Assembly (NCBI GenBank): GCA_029266815.1
Contig: JAQSWC010000006.1
Coordinates: 1 to 15,712 of the forward strand
Length of the DNA stretch: 15,712 nucleotides
From: Paucimonas sp.
GTDB taxonomy: Bacteria > Pseudomonadota > Gammaproteobacteria > Burkholderiales > Burkholderiaceae_D
Direction of reading: 5' to 3'
Shown: positions 1 to 6,693 of the stretch, in pieces
How the letters are laid out: each line of letters starts with the position of its first letter
Position numbering within the stretch: the stretch's first letter is position 1
Made by a program: the position numbers and the translations under genes
The notes under the pieces: model-generated
Told to the model about the DNA's origin: nothing
Seen by the model: the letters and a program-made list of their open reading frames with translations, nothing else
Databases searched by the model: none

Positions 1-261
1 ACTGCGAAAACCGGAGCGATTATCGCCGGCGTGGTCAAGGGCGGCCCGGCCGACAGGGCGGGCATCAGGCCAACCGACATTCTGGTGGCGGTTGAGGGTA
101 AGCCGGTCAACGACACGAACGACCTGCTCTACCTGATTGCTCAACTTAAGCCTGGCAGCAACGCGAAGTTGACGGTTCTGCGCAAATCACAGCAGACACT
201 TGTTGACGTCACCGTCGGCAAACGCCCTGCCCCACGAGCACTGCCCGAGCAATTGCCCTGA
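1..261 (+). CDS. HtrA/Deg-type periplasmic serine protease, C-terminal PDZ domain only (5' end outside window)
   Basis: The frame is open from base 1 and ends in TGA at 259-261, leaving 86 residues of a longer protein. They form a PDZ domain. An AIIAGVV strand leads to GGPADRAGI, the usual PDZ peptide-groove stretch, then to DILVAVEGKPV and a closing strand with NAKLTVLR. A short Pro/Ala-rich tail ends in EQLP. In DegQ/DegS-like proteases this domain follows a trypsin-like catalytic domain and binds C-termini of misfolded envelope proteins. The catalytic His-Asp-Ser part lies outside the window, so protease identity is inferred from the domain and from a remembered Burkholderiales arrangement with an HtrA gene facing tatC. 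The GTG at 31 is an internal codon, not a start. The next gene begins two bases after the stop. Confidence 0.8.
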   Translation, partial: TAKTGAIIAGVVKGGPADRAGIRPTDILVAVEGKPVNDTNDLLYLIAQLKPGSNAKLTVLRKSQQTLVDVTVGKRPAPRALPEQLP

Positions 262-263
262 CC

Positions 264-938
264 ATGCACACCAGGGACCTGGTCAGGTTTCTCGCGGAAT
301 TGAAGGAAAACAATCGGCGCGCGTGGTTCGTGATGAACAAGCCGCGCTATGACATTCTTCGCGCCGAGTTCCTGGGGCTGGTTGCCGAACTGATTAACGA
401 TGTCGCATGCTTCGATCCGGCGGTCGCCGATTGCAATCCAAGAAAAGCGCTGTTTCGCATCCATCGCGACATGCGCTTTTCGAAAGACAAGCAGCCGTAT
501 AAGACGAACTTTTCGGCGGCCATTACTGCGAACGGCCTGAAGAAGCCTAGTCAGGGAGGTGGCCCAGCCTATTATTTTCATATCGATGCCGACGGCATGC
601 TGCTGGTCGCTGCCGGCGAATACATGCCGCCATCGCCTCGCCTTAGCGCCCTGCGCCGTCACATCGTCGACGATGCACAAGGCTTCTCCAAGCTGCTGAA
701 AAACAAAAAACTCAACGAAATCTTCGGCGGATTTTCGGACAAGGATAAATTAACCCGTCCGCCAAAAGGCTATGATGCCGACACCATACACCTGGACTAC
801 GTGAAGTTGAAAAGCCTGATCCTGGCAAAGGAAATCGACCTGAAGAAATCTATGCCGGACAATCTACGCAAGGCGCTAGTCGCTGATTTCAAGGCGGCGT
901 ATCCAGTGGTGTCCTGGCTGAGGGAAGCGAAAATTTAG
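264..938 (+). CDS. DUF2461 / TIGR02453 family protein of unknown function
   Basis: This 224-residue protein matches the DUF2461 (TIGR02453) pattern. Near the N-terminus are FLAELKENNRRAWF and a PRYD helix (residues 9-30). The family core RIHRDMRFSKDKQPYKTNF spans about 65-83, followed by a GPAYYFHID strand (100-108) and an AAGEYMPP segment (116-123). The biochemical role of the family is not established and no catalytic residues can be assigned; the Arg/Asp/Lys-rich core is its most conserved part. No signal peptide or membrane segment is visible, so it is probably cytoplasmic. The ATG lies two bases after the protease stop, with only a weak ribosome site inside that gene, which suggests translational coupling. 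Its TAG stop overlaps the tatC stop on the other strand by four bases. Confidence 0.85.
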   Translation: MHTRDLVRFLAELKENNRRAWFVMNKPRYDILRAEFLGLVAELINDVACFDPAVADCNPRKALFRIHRDMRFSKDKQPYKTNFSAAITANGLKKPSQGGGPAYYFHIDADGMLLVAAGEYMPPSPRLSALRRHIVDDAQGFSKLLKNKKLNEIFGGFSDKDKLTRPPKGYDADTIHLDYVKLKSLILAKEIDLKKSMPDNLRKALVADFKAAYPVVSWLREAKI

Positions 939-1699
939 GCAGGGTCTTCGGCCCGACGCGTTGCCCTTGCAAACCAGGGCGCAACCAGCAAACCCACTTC
1001 ATAGAGCAGGCACATCGCGGTTGCCAGGAAAAGCTGGCTGGGGATGTCCGGCGGCGTAACGATTGCCGCGACCACAAAGGCACCGACGATCACGTAGGAA
1101 CGGATAGCCCTCAGTTTTTCCACCGTCACCAGATTCATCCTCACCAGCACCGCCACCACCACGGGCACTTCAAACGATGCGCCGAATGCAATGCACATCG
1201 TCATCACGAAATCGACATAATTTTCTATATCGGGCGCCACCGTGATTGATGCAGGCGCCATGCTGCTGATGAATTGGAATACCTTGCCGAACACGAAGAA
1301 ATAGCAGAACGCGGCGCCACCCATGAAAAGTGCAGAAGATGAAATGACCAGCGGAGCAATCAAGCGCTTTTCATGCGCATAGAGACCAGGCGCGACAAAT
1401 GCCCATACCTGATAGAGCACCCAAGGCAAGGAAAGCAGCAGCGCCGCGAGGAAAGTGAGTTTCATCGGCACCAGAAAAGGCGTCACCGTCCCGATGGCAA
1501 TCATCTTTGATCCGGCAGGCAAGGCATCCAGCATTGGCTGAGCAATGAAATCGTAAACGGCGGCCGGGCCGGGCCAAACGAAATACAGTAGGCAGAAGAC
1601 GGCAAGCACCACCACCGTCGACTTGACGACACGGCTGCGCAGCTCAATCAAGTGCGAAATGAAGGTTTCCTGGATTCCAGGCTCTTGGCTGTCCTGCAT
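935..1699 (-). CDS. tatC: Sec-independent (twin-arginine) protein translocase subunit TatC
   Basis: TatC is the polytopic inner-membrane receptor that recognises twin-arginine signal peptides and, with TatB, recruits TatA to export folded proteins. The 254-residue sequence has the TatC layout. An N-terminal cytoplasmic FISHLIELR motif (13-21, Glu19) precedes six hydrophobic segments. A TPFLVPMKL stretch lies near 73-81 and a PGLYAHEKR loop at 104-112, whose Glu110 matches the signal-peptide-binding glutamate of the first cytoplasmic loop. A FGASFEVPV motif precedes the last helices. The start is ATG six bases after the tatB stop, with no obvious Shine-Dalgarno sequence, so it probably relies on coupling to tatB. 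It is the last gene of the - strand series, and its TAA overlaps the convergent DUF2461 stop, leaving no intergenic terminator. Confidence 0.97.
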   Translation of the reverse strand: MQDSQEPGIQETFISHLIELRSRVVKSTVVVLAVFCLLYFVWPGPAAVYDFIAQPMLDALPAGSKMIAIGTVTPFLVPMKLTFLAALLLSLPWVLYQVWAFVAPGLYAHEKRLIAPLVISSSALFMGGAAFCYFFVFGKVFQFISSMAPASITVAPDIENYVDFVMTMCIAFGASFEVPVVVAVLVRMNLVTVEKLRAIRSYVIVGAFVVAAIVTPPDIPSQLFLATAMCLLYEVGLLVAPWFARATRRAEDPA

Positions 1700-1705
1700 G
1701 AAGGC

Positions 1706-2206
1706 TTAGTGAAAAAAACGTGAGGCGCTTCGGGAAGCGGACGACGGCCGGTACCTGGCGACCCGCGCTGCGGCCGATATGACTCGTGTGCGGTGGGCGC
1801 TTTGCTGCTTGAACCATTGCGGCACCGAGGATGACCGCACCAGCTTCTTGCGCCGGAAGTCTCGCGCCTTGCCGGCCATCTGCTGTGCCGACTCGGCGGA
1901 ACGCGATGCAGTGAAATCCCTATCGGCCAGATAAGATGTTTCCGGTTCGCTGCGTACGTCGGACAAGCCCTGTGCGATAGACTGCTCCATGTTCTCGGCC
2001 GCATGCTGGACTTCCTGCTGCATCTTGCGCAACTCTTCCAGTTCGATCTCGCGGCTGACTTCGGCCTTCACCTGATTCAGGTACCGCTGCGCGCGGCCCA
2101 GCAGCGAACCTGCCATTCGCGCCACGCGCGGCAGCTTTTCCGGTCCGATGACGACCAGCGCCACGACTCCGATCAGTGCCAGCTTGGAAAGACCGAGATC
2201 GATCAT
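1706..2206 (-). CDS. tatB: Sec-independent protein translocase subunit TatB
   Basis: TatB forms the twin-arginine signal receptor with TatC. The 166-residue protein begins MIDLGLSKLALIG, a single membrane helix over residues 5-20. A hinge and GPEKLPRVAR follow, the TatB form of the Gly-Pro motif that separates helix and amphipathic region. Next come a charged amphipathic helix (about 25-75, rich in Glu/Lys/Arg) and a basic low-complexity tail that includes VPQWFKQQ. Such tails vary in length in TatB and are not critical. It differs from the upstream tatA by its longer charged region and by GPEKLP instead of FGTKKL. Spacing is 25 bp from tatA and 6 bp to tatC. No strong ribosome binding site is seen. 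Confidence 0.95.
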   Translation of the reverse strand: MIDLGLSKLALIGVVALVVIGPEKLPRVARMAGSLLGRAQRYLNQVKAEVSREIELEELRKMQQEVQHAAENMEQSIAQGLSDVRSEPETSYLADRDFTASRSAESAQQMAGKARDFRRKKLVRSSSVPQWFKQQSAHRTRVISAAARVARYRPSSASRSASRFFH

Positions 2207-2231
2207 GGATATGCGCCGCGCTTATCGGAAA

Positions 2232-2453
2232 TCAGGAACGGTTTTTTTCGCGCGCTTCGACATTAATCGTCGTCTTGTCGGCAAGCTGCGACGGATCTGC
2301 TGCAGGCTTTTCGTCTTCGCCTTTCACGCCATCCTTGAAGCCCTTCACCGCTTTGCCGAGATCGCTGCCCATATTGGCCAGCTTCTTGGTGCCGAAAATC
2401 AGCACGACCACCAGCAGGACGATTAGCCAATGGCCCAGACTCAATCCACCCAT
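2232..2453 (-). CDS. tatA: Sec-independent protein translocase subunit TatA
   Basis: TatA oligomerises in the inner membrane to form the export element of the Tat system. The 73-residue sequence is typical. A short N-terminus (MGGLSLGHW) precedes one membrane helix (about 8-20, IVLLVVVLIF), then the FGTKKL hinge at 20-25. An amphipathic helix DLGKAVKGFKDGV (31-43) and an acidic/polar tail follow. The gene has a strong ribosome binding site, unlike most of its neighbours, which fits the known need for TatA in excess over TatB and TatC. It opens the tat block after a 121-bp spacer downstream of hinT that holds several inverted repeats. Confidence 0.96.
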   Translation of the reverse strand: MGGLSLGHWLIVLLVVVLIFGTKKLANMGSDLGKAVKGFKDGVKGEDEKPAADPSQLADKTTINVEAREKNRS

Positions 2454-2455
2454 GT

Positions 2456-2465
2456 TCCTTCTCCT
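2456..2465 (-). promoter_or_regulatory. Strong ribosome binding site of tatA
   Basis: Read on the - strand these bases are AGGAGAAGGA, ending two bases before the tatA ATG. The AGGAG core lies seven bases from the start. It is the best Shine-Dalgarno match seen in the window. Confidence 0.8.
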
Positions 2466-2479
2466 AAACTTAAATAACT

Positions 2480-2502
2480 TGCCGAACGCGGCAGGATGCC
2501 GC
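2480..2502 (-). repeat. Overlapping, mutually exclusive hairpins in the tatA leader
   Basis: Two perfect inverted repeats share a middle arm. One pairs GCGGCA (2488-2493) with TGCCGC (2497-2502) across a 3-base loop. The other pairs TGCCG (2480-2484) with CGGCA (2489-2493) across a 4-base loop. They cannot form together. In the transcript they lie about 27-50 bases before the tatA start. No U-run follows directly, so a classical terminator is not supported. A weaker ATCAC/GTGAT palindrome lies further upstream at 2539-2554. I see no gene in the rest of the 121-bp spacer. Confidence 0.55.
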
Positions 2503-2574
2503 AGCTATCTTTCCTGCGTATGACCAGCTGCCGTGCGCATCACACTGAAGTGATTATGCAAGGCAACCCGGCAT

Positions 2575-2940
2575 TCAGCCGTGTCGAAGACGCGGCCCGC
2601 CCAGAACGTGTAAATGAAGATGGTACACCTCTTGCCCGCCGTCCGGTCCGATGTTGAACTGCGTCTTGAAGCCGCCGCTGCCGACAGCATCGCCGTTCGC
2701 CTGATATCCACATCCATGTTCCTGCGCCAGCTTGGGTGCCAGAAGCATCATTTTTCCGAGCAAGGCCTGATGCTGCTCGTTGCAGGAAGCCAGCGTGGGA
2801 ATATGTTCCTTAGGGACAATCAGGAAATGTATGGCTGCGGCGGGACGAATGTCATGAAACGCGATCAGTTCCTCGTCTTCATAGATCGGCTTCGACGAAA
2901 TCTGCCTGGCGACGATCTTGCAGAAAATGCAGTTGTCCAT
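2575..2940 (-). CDS. hinT: Histidine triad (HIT) nucleotide-binding hydrolase, HinT type
   Basis: HinT proteins hydrolyse purine nucleoside phosphoramidates and acyl-adenylates in the cytoplasm. The 121-residue length is usual. It has the N-terminal CIFCKIV motif (4-10) whose cysteines often bind zinc, the PKEHIPTL segment (43-50) and the C-terminal triad YHLHLHVLGG (106-115), with His107, His109 and His111. His111 is followed by V rather than being the nucleophile-adjacent variant of Fhit or GalT enzymes, which favours the HinT branch. The start is ATG with a GGAG five bases upstream and lies 12 bp after hisE. HinT next to the end of a his cluster is common in beta- and alphaproteobacteria, but no direct role in histidine synthesis is known. 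Confidence 0.93.
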   Translation of the reverse strand: MDNCIFCKIVARQISSKPIYEDEELIAFHDIRPAAAIHFLIVPKEHIPTLASCNEQHQALLGKMMLLAPKLAQEHGCGYQANGDAVGSGGFKTQFNIGPDGGQEVYHLHLHVLGGPRLRHG

Positions 2941-2952
2941 GTGGGCTCCGGT

Positions 2953-3321
2953 TCAGTTCGTGCGCTCGTCGTGATCTCTTTGTTCAAGCTTGCGGCTGGC
3001 TTTTTCCTCAATGCCGGAAATACCTTCCCGACGCGCCAACTCGTCAATCACATCCTGTGGGGTAAAACCGTGCTGCGCCAGCATGATCATTGAATGGAAC
3101 CAAAGGTCGGCGCATTCGTAGACCACCTTCGAACGGTCGCCGCCAGCACGCGCGTCCTTGGCGGCCATCACAGTTTCGGTGGCCTCCTCGCCGATCTTTT
3201 TGAGGACCGCGTCATCGCCTTTGGCAAACAAACGCGCAATATAAGACTTGTCCGGATCGCCGCCGTTCGCCGGCTTGCGGGATTCGATCACGTCGGCTAG
3301 CCGCTTGAGGGTATCAGTCAT
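2953..3321 (-). CDS. hisE: Phosphoribosyl-ATP pyrophosphatase HisE
   Basis: HisE hydrolyses phosphoribosyl-ATP to phosphoribosyl-AMP and pyrophosphate, the second step of histidine synthesis. The 122-residue sequence has the all-alpha MazG-like fold signatures. DKSYIARLFAKGDDAVLKKIGEEATE (24-49) carries the acidic metal-binding helix EEATE. The matching helix VVYECADLWFHSMIML (66-81) holds the second acidic pair, Glu69 and Asp72. The C-terminal ELARREGISGIEEKASR is also typical. HisE is separate from HisI here, whereas in enterobacteria the two are fused. It lies 39 bp after hisI and 12 bp before hinT. The C-terminal tail is charged and appears unstructured. Confidence 0.95.
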   Translation of the reverse strand: MTDTLKRLADVIESRKPANGGDPDKSYIARLFAKGDDAVLKKIGEEATETVMAAKDARAGGDRSKVVYECADLWFHSMIMLAQHGFTPQDVIDELARREGISGIEEKASRKLEQRDHDERTN

Positions 3322-3360
3322 GGTATAGGTCTGTCCGCTTGCAGCAAGAAATGAGAGAAA

Positions 3361-3765
3361 CTATTTGTAAATGCTTTCCGGATCCCTGATCACCGGATCG
3401 ACGGCCACCCACTCTGCCGATTCAGCACTGCCTTCGAGGCGCTGAAAGAAACAGGAATGACGTCCGGTATGACAGGCAATGTTGCCGGCCTGCTCCACCA
3501 TCAACAGCACTACATCCTCGTCGCAGTCGAGACGGATCTCGCGCACGATCTGCACATGGCCAGATTCTTCGCCCTTGTGCCACAGTTTCTTGCGCGAACG
3601 GCTCCAGTACACGGCTTCTCCCAGTTCCACCGTCTTTGCCAGCGCTTCGCGGTTCATCCAGGCGAACATCAGCACATCATTGGTGCCGGCCTGCTGGGCG
3701 ATCACCGGCACCAGGCCGTTCTCGTCCCACTTGACGGCATTCAGCCATTTTGCCTTGATGCTCAT
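3361..3765 (-). CDS. hisI: Phosphoribosyl-AMP cyclohydrolase HisI
   Basis: HisI opens the adenine ring of phosphoribosyl-AMP to give ProFAR, the third pathway step, using zinc. The 134-residue protein shows the metal-binding pattern. LDCDEDVVLL (79-88) contains Cys81 with the flanking acidic residues Asp80, Asp82 and Asp84. ACHTGRHSCFF (97-107) supplies Cys98 and Cys105. FAWMNREAL and YWSRSRKKLWHKGE, which bind substrate, are at 34-42 and 53-65. Its ATG overlaps the hisF stop in an ATGA junction (3762-3765), so translation is probably coupled to hisF. It is a stand-alone form without the HisE domain. Confidence 0.96.
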   Translation of the reverse strand: MSIKAKWLNAVKWDENGLVPVIAQQAGTNDVLMFAWMNREALAKTVELGEAVYWSRSRKKLWHKGEESGHVQIVREIRLDCDEDVVLLMVEQAGNIACHTGRHSCFFQRLEGSAESAEWVAVDPVIRDPESIYK

Positions 3766-4526
3766 GACAGTCTCATTGGAATGTCCTGCCCCGCCATGAA
3801 GTGCTTGGCTTCCTGCACGGTATGCTGCCCGTAATGGAAAATGCTCGCGGCCAGCACGGCATCCGCGCGACCGACCTTGATGCCGTCTGCCAGATCCTGC
3901 AAGCCGCCGACGCCGCCGGAAGCGATGACCGGCACGTTGACGGCGTCGGACACCGCACGCGTCAGTTCAAGATCGAACCCTGACTTGGTGCCATCGCGAT
4001 CCATGCTGGTCAGCAGGATTTCACCCACACCCAGACTTTGCATCTTCTTCGCCCACTCAACCACATCAAGCCCGGTGGGCTTGCGGCCGCCGTGGGTGAA
4101 GACTTCCCACTTCCCTTCGCCGGAGCGCTTGGCATCGATCGCCACCACGATGCATTGCGAGCCGTATTTATGGGCAGCATCCGCCACGAGTTGGGGATTC
4201 GCCACTGCGGCGCTGTTGATGCTGATCTTGTCCGCACCGGCGTTCAATAGGCGGCGCACATCTTCGACCACGCGCACGCCGCCGCCGACGGTCAACGGAA
4301 TGAATACTTGAGAAGCGACGGCCTCGATGATGTGCAGAATCAGGTCGCGCTGATCAGAGGTAGCGGTAATGTCGAGGAAGGTGAGTTCATCGGCGCCCTG
4401 ATCGTCGTAGCGCTTCGCGATCTCGACCGGATCACCGGCATCGCGCAGTTCGACGAAATTGACGCCCTTGACCACACGCCCTGCCGTCACGTCAAGGCAG
4501 GGAATGATGCGTTTTGCCAAAGTCAT
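3762..4526 (-). CDS. hisF: Imidazole glycerol phosphate synthase, cyclase subunit HisF
   Basis: HisF is the (beta/alpha)8 cyclase half of IGP synthase. It uses ammonia delivered by HisH to convert PRFAR to imidazole glycerol phosphate and AICAR. The 254-residue sequence carries both catalytic aspartates: Asp12 in IIPCLDV and Asp131 in VVAIDAKR. Phosphate-binding loops are present as LTVGGGVR (78-85) and PVIASGGVGG. AICAR returns to purine synthesis, so this enzyme ties the pathway to nucleotide metabolism. The start is ATG with an AAGG six bases upstream. A 53-bp spacer separates it from hisA and contains a 10-bp direct repeat (TAAGCCTTGT at 4528 and 4571). Confidence 0.98.
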   Translation of the reverse strand: MTLAKRIIPCLDVTAGRVVKGVNFVELRDAGDPVEIAKRYDDQGADELTFLDITATSDQRDLILHIIEAVASQVFIPLTVGGGVRVVEDVRRLLNAGADKISINSAAVANPQLVADAAHKYGSQCIVVAIDAKRSGEGKWEVFTHGGRKPTGLDVVEWAKKMQSLGVGEILLTSMDRDGTKSGFDLELTRAVSDAVNVPVIASGGVGGLQDLADGIKVGRADAVLAASIFHYGQHTVQEAKHFMAGQDIPMRLS

Positions 4527-4579
4527 ATAAGCCTTGTCGGCGGTTTTCTGAATGCGAAACGAAGTTCGCGTAAGCCTTG

Positions 4580-5359
4580 TTACTCGGACTGCTCCAGTCC
4601 GGAGAGTGCATCGGCACGTTCCTGCGCGAGACGCAGATCGAGCGTGCCTTCATAGATGGAGCGGCCACAGATCACGCCTTCGATGCCCTCATCCTGCACG
4701 GCACATAGCGCTTCCACGTCCTTGATGTTGTGCACGCCACCGGAAGCGATGACGGGAATCTGCACTACCTGAGCCAGCTTCACGGTAGCGTCGATGTTGA
4801 CACCACCCATCATGCCGTCACGGCCGATATCGGTATAGACGATCGCTTCGCAGCCGTAGTCCTCGAATTTCTTCGCCAGGTCGATCACTTCATGGCCCGA
4901 CAATTTGCTCCAGCCGTCGGTGGCAACCTTTCCATCCTTGGCATCGAGGCCGACGATGATCTGCCCGGGAAACGCGCTGCAGGCGTCATGCAGAAAACCG
5001 GGATTCTTCACCGCCGCAGTGCCGATGATGATGTAGGAAAGTCCGTCGTCCAGATAACGCTCGATGGTGTCGAGATCGCGGATGCCGCCGCCCAACTGGA
5101 TCGGGATTTCGTCGACATCGTTCTCTACCGCGAATTCACGCACCACTTGAATGATCGCCTTCACTGCCGGTTCATTCTTGGGCTTGCCGGCGAACGCGCC
5201 GTTGAGATCGACCAGATGCAGACGCCGCGCGCCCTGCATCAGCCAGTGCCGCGCCATTTCGGCGGGATCTTCGGAAAACACGGTAGCCTGGTCCATGTCG
5301 CCCTGTTTCAGGCGAACACAATGACCGTCCTTGAGATCGATGGCAGGTATGAGCAGCAT
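4580..5359 (-). CDS. hisA: ProFAR isomerase HisA
   Basis: HisA isomerises the aminoaldose ProFAR to the aminoketose PRFAR by an Amadori rearrangement. The 259-residue (beta/alpha)8 protein has the general base Asp8 in LIPAIDLKDG and the acid Asp139 in VGLDAKDGK. Phosphate-binding loops are QLGGGIRD (88-95) and VIASGGV. A short acidic insertion, ENDVDE, near residues 79-84 just before the third-strand GGGIR motif fits betaproteobacterial homologues as I recall them. The gene lies 30 bp after hisH. The ATG has no evident Shine-Dalgarno sequence. HisF is its structural paralogue and follows directly. Confidence 0.98.
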   Translation of the reverse strand: MLLIPAIDLKDGHCVRLKQGDMDQATVFSEDPAEMARHWLMQGARRLHLVDLNGAFAGKPKNEPAVKAIIQVVREFAVENDVDEIPIQLGGGIRDLDTIERYLDDGLSYIIIGTAAVKNPGFLHDACSAFPGQIIVGLDAKDGKVATDGWSKLSGHEVIDLAKKFEDYGCEAIVYTDIGRDGMMGGVNIDATVKLAQVVQIPVIASGGVHNIKDVEALCAVQDEGIEGVICGRSIYEGTLDLRLAQERADALSGLEQSE

Positions 5360-5389
5360 GGCGAGATCGGATTAGGTTGATAAAGAAAG

Positions 5390-6028
5390 TCAGGGATTCC
5401 AATGCACAAAGTTGCTATACAACTGTAAACCAGATGCGGCGCTTTTTTCAGGATGAAATTGCGTCGCGAAAATATTATCGCGAGCTACCGCACATGTGAA
5501 GACTACGCCGTATTCCGTTTCGCCCGCAATCTCTGCACGGTTTTGGGGCGCCGCATAATAACTGTGTACAAAATAGAAATAACTTTTATCCGGAATGCCG
5601 TTCCATAGTGGATGCGCCTGAGACTGGCTTACCCGATTCCAGCCCATCTGCGGCACCTTGAAGCGCGATCCGTCAGCCTGCAGCTTGTCTTCCAATTGGA
5701 ATCGCACTACCTTGCCGGGAAAAAGGCCCAGGCCAGGTGTGTCGCCTTCCTCGCTGCAATCGAAGAGCAATTGCTCACCCACGCATACGCCCAGCATGGG
5801 CTTGCTGCGTGCGGCTTCAAGCATCGCTTCCTGCACGCCGGATTCACGTAGAGAACGCATGCAATCCGGCATGGCGCCTTGCCCTGGCAAGACCAGGCGG
5901 TCGGCGGCACGAATCTCTTCGGGATTGCCCGAGATGCGAACATCCGCTTCCGGTGCGACATGGCGCAAGGCCTGCGCCACCGAGCGCAAGTTGCCCATGC
6001 CGTAATCCACTACTACTATCTTGTTCAT
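5390..6028 (-). CDS. hisH: Imidazole glycerol phosphate synthase, glutamine amidotransferase subunit HisH
   Basis: HisH hydrolyses glutamine and channels the ammonia to HisF. The 212-residue class I amidotransferase has the full triad: Cys82 in MLGVCVGEQLLF, and His192 and Glu194 in TQFHPEKS. The oxyanion-strand motif LPGQGAMPDC is at 47-56 and the N-terminal VVDYGMGNL at 5-13. I chose ATG at 6028 because the upstream in-frame start at 6037 is TTG and adds only three residues before the conserved strand; neither has a good ribosome site. The gene lies 51 bp after hisB and 30 bp before hisA. No gene is seen between it and hisA. Confidence 0.97.
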   Translation of the reverse strand: MNKIVVVDYGMGNLRSVAQALRHVAPEADVRISGNPEEIRAADRLVLPGQGAMPDCMRSLRESGVQEAMLEAARSKPMLGVCVGEQLLFDCSEEGDTPGLGLFPGKVVRFQLEDKLQADGSRFKVPQMGWNRVSQSQAHPLWNGIPDKSYFYFVHSYYAAPQNRAEIAGETEYGVVFTCAVARDNIFATQFHPEKSAASGLQLYSNFVHWNP

Positions 6029-6079
6029 GATTGGCAATTCAAACCGGGCGACGGCACTGTGGCCGGCAACCCTTGTCGA

Positions 6080-6676
6080 TCAGAGGCTGCCCTTGGTCGA
6101 AGGAATCGTTCCTGCTGCGCGGGCATCCAGTTCCGCAGCCATGCGCAATGCGCGGCCGAAAGCCTTGAACACCGTCTCGCACTGATGGTGCGCATTTTCG
6201 CCGCGCAGGTTGTCGATATGCAGGGACACCAGGGCATGATTGACGAAGCCCTGGAAAAATTCATGGGTCAGGTCGACGTCGAAGGTGCCGATCATTGAGC
6301 GCTTGAACGGAACGTGGAACTCCAGTCCTGGGCGGCCGGAGAAATCGATCACCACGCGCGACAGCGCTTCGTCCAACGGCACATAAGCATGGCCGTAGCG
6401 GCGGATGCCCTTCTTGTCGCCGATCGCCTTGTTCAATGCCTGGCCAAGCGTGATGCCGACATCCTCCACCGTGTGGTGCGCATCGATATGCAGGTCACCC
6501 TTGGCTTCGATTTCCAGGTCCATCATCCCGTGGCGCGCGATCTGGTCCAGCATGTGATCGAGGAAAGGCACGCCCGTGTTCAAATTCTGCTTGCCGCTGC
6601 CGTCGAGATTGATGGCAACGCGAATCTGCGTTTCATTGGTATTGCGGACGACTTCAGCGGAACGGGAGGTAGACAT
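6080..6676 (-). CDS. hisB: Imidazoleglycerol-phosphate dehydratase HisB (monofunctional)
   Basis: HisB removes water from imidazole glycerol phosphate to form imidazole acetol phosphate, in a manganese-dependent 24-mer. The 198-residue sequence has the duplicated metal-binding motifs. The first is HIDAHHTVEDVGI (63-75, with His67, His68 and Glu71), the second ENAHHQCETVFKAFG (160-174, with His163, His164 and Glu167). PFLDHMLDQIARHG lies at 37-50. There is no N-terminal HAD-type histidinol-phosphatase domain, unlike the bifunctional enterobacterial enzyme, so that phosphatase must be encoded elsewhere. Only 17 bp separate it from hisC, and the leader reads CCTCCT in the mRNA, the reverse of a ribosome binding site, so coupling to hisC is likely. 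Confidence 0.98.
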   Translation of the reverse strand: MSTSRSAEVVRNTNETQIRVAINLDGSGKQNLNTGVPFLDHMLDQIARHGMMDLEIEAKGDLHIDAHHTVEDVGITLGQALNKAIGDKKGIRRYGHAYVPLDEALSRVVIDFSGRPGLEFHVPFKRSMIGTFDVDLTHEFFQGFVNHALVSLHIDNLRGENAHHQCETVFKAFGRALRMAAELDARAAGTIPSTKGSL

Positions 6677-6693
6677 GATGAGAGTGAGGAGGA

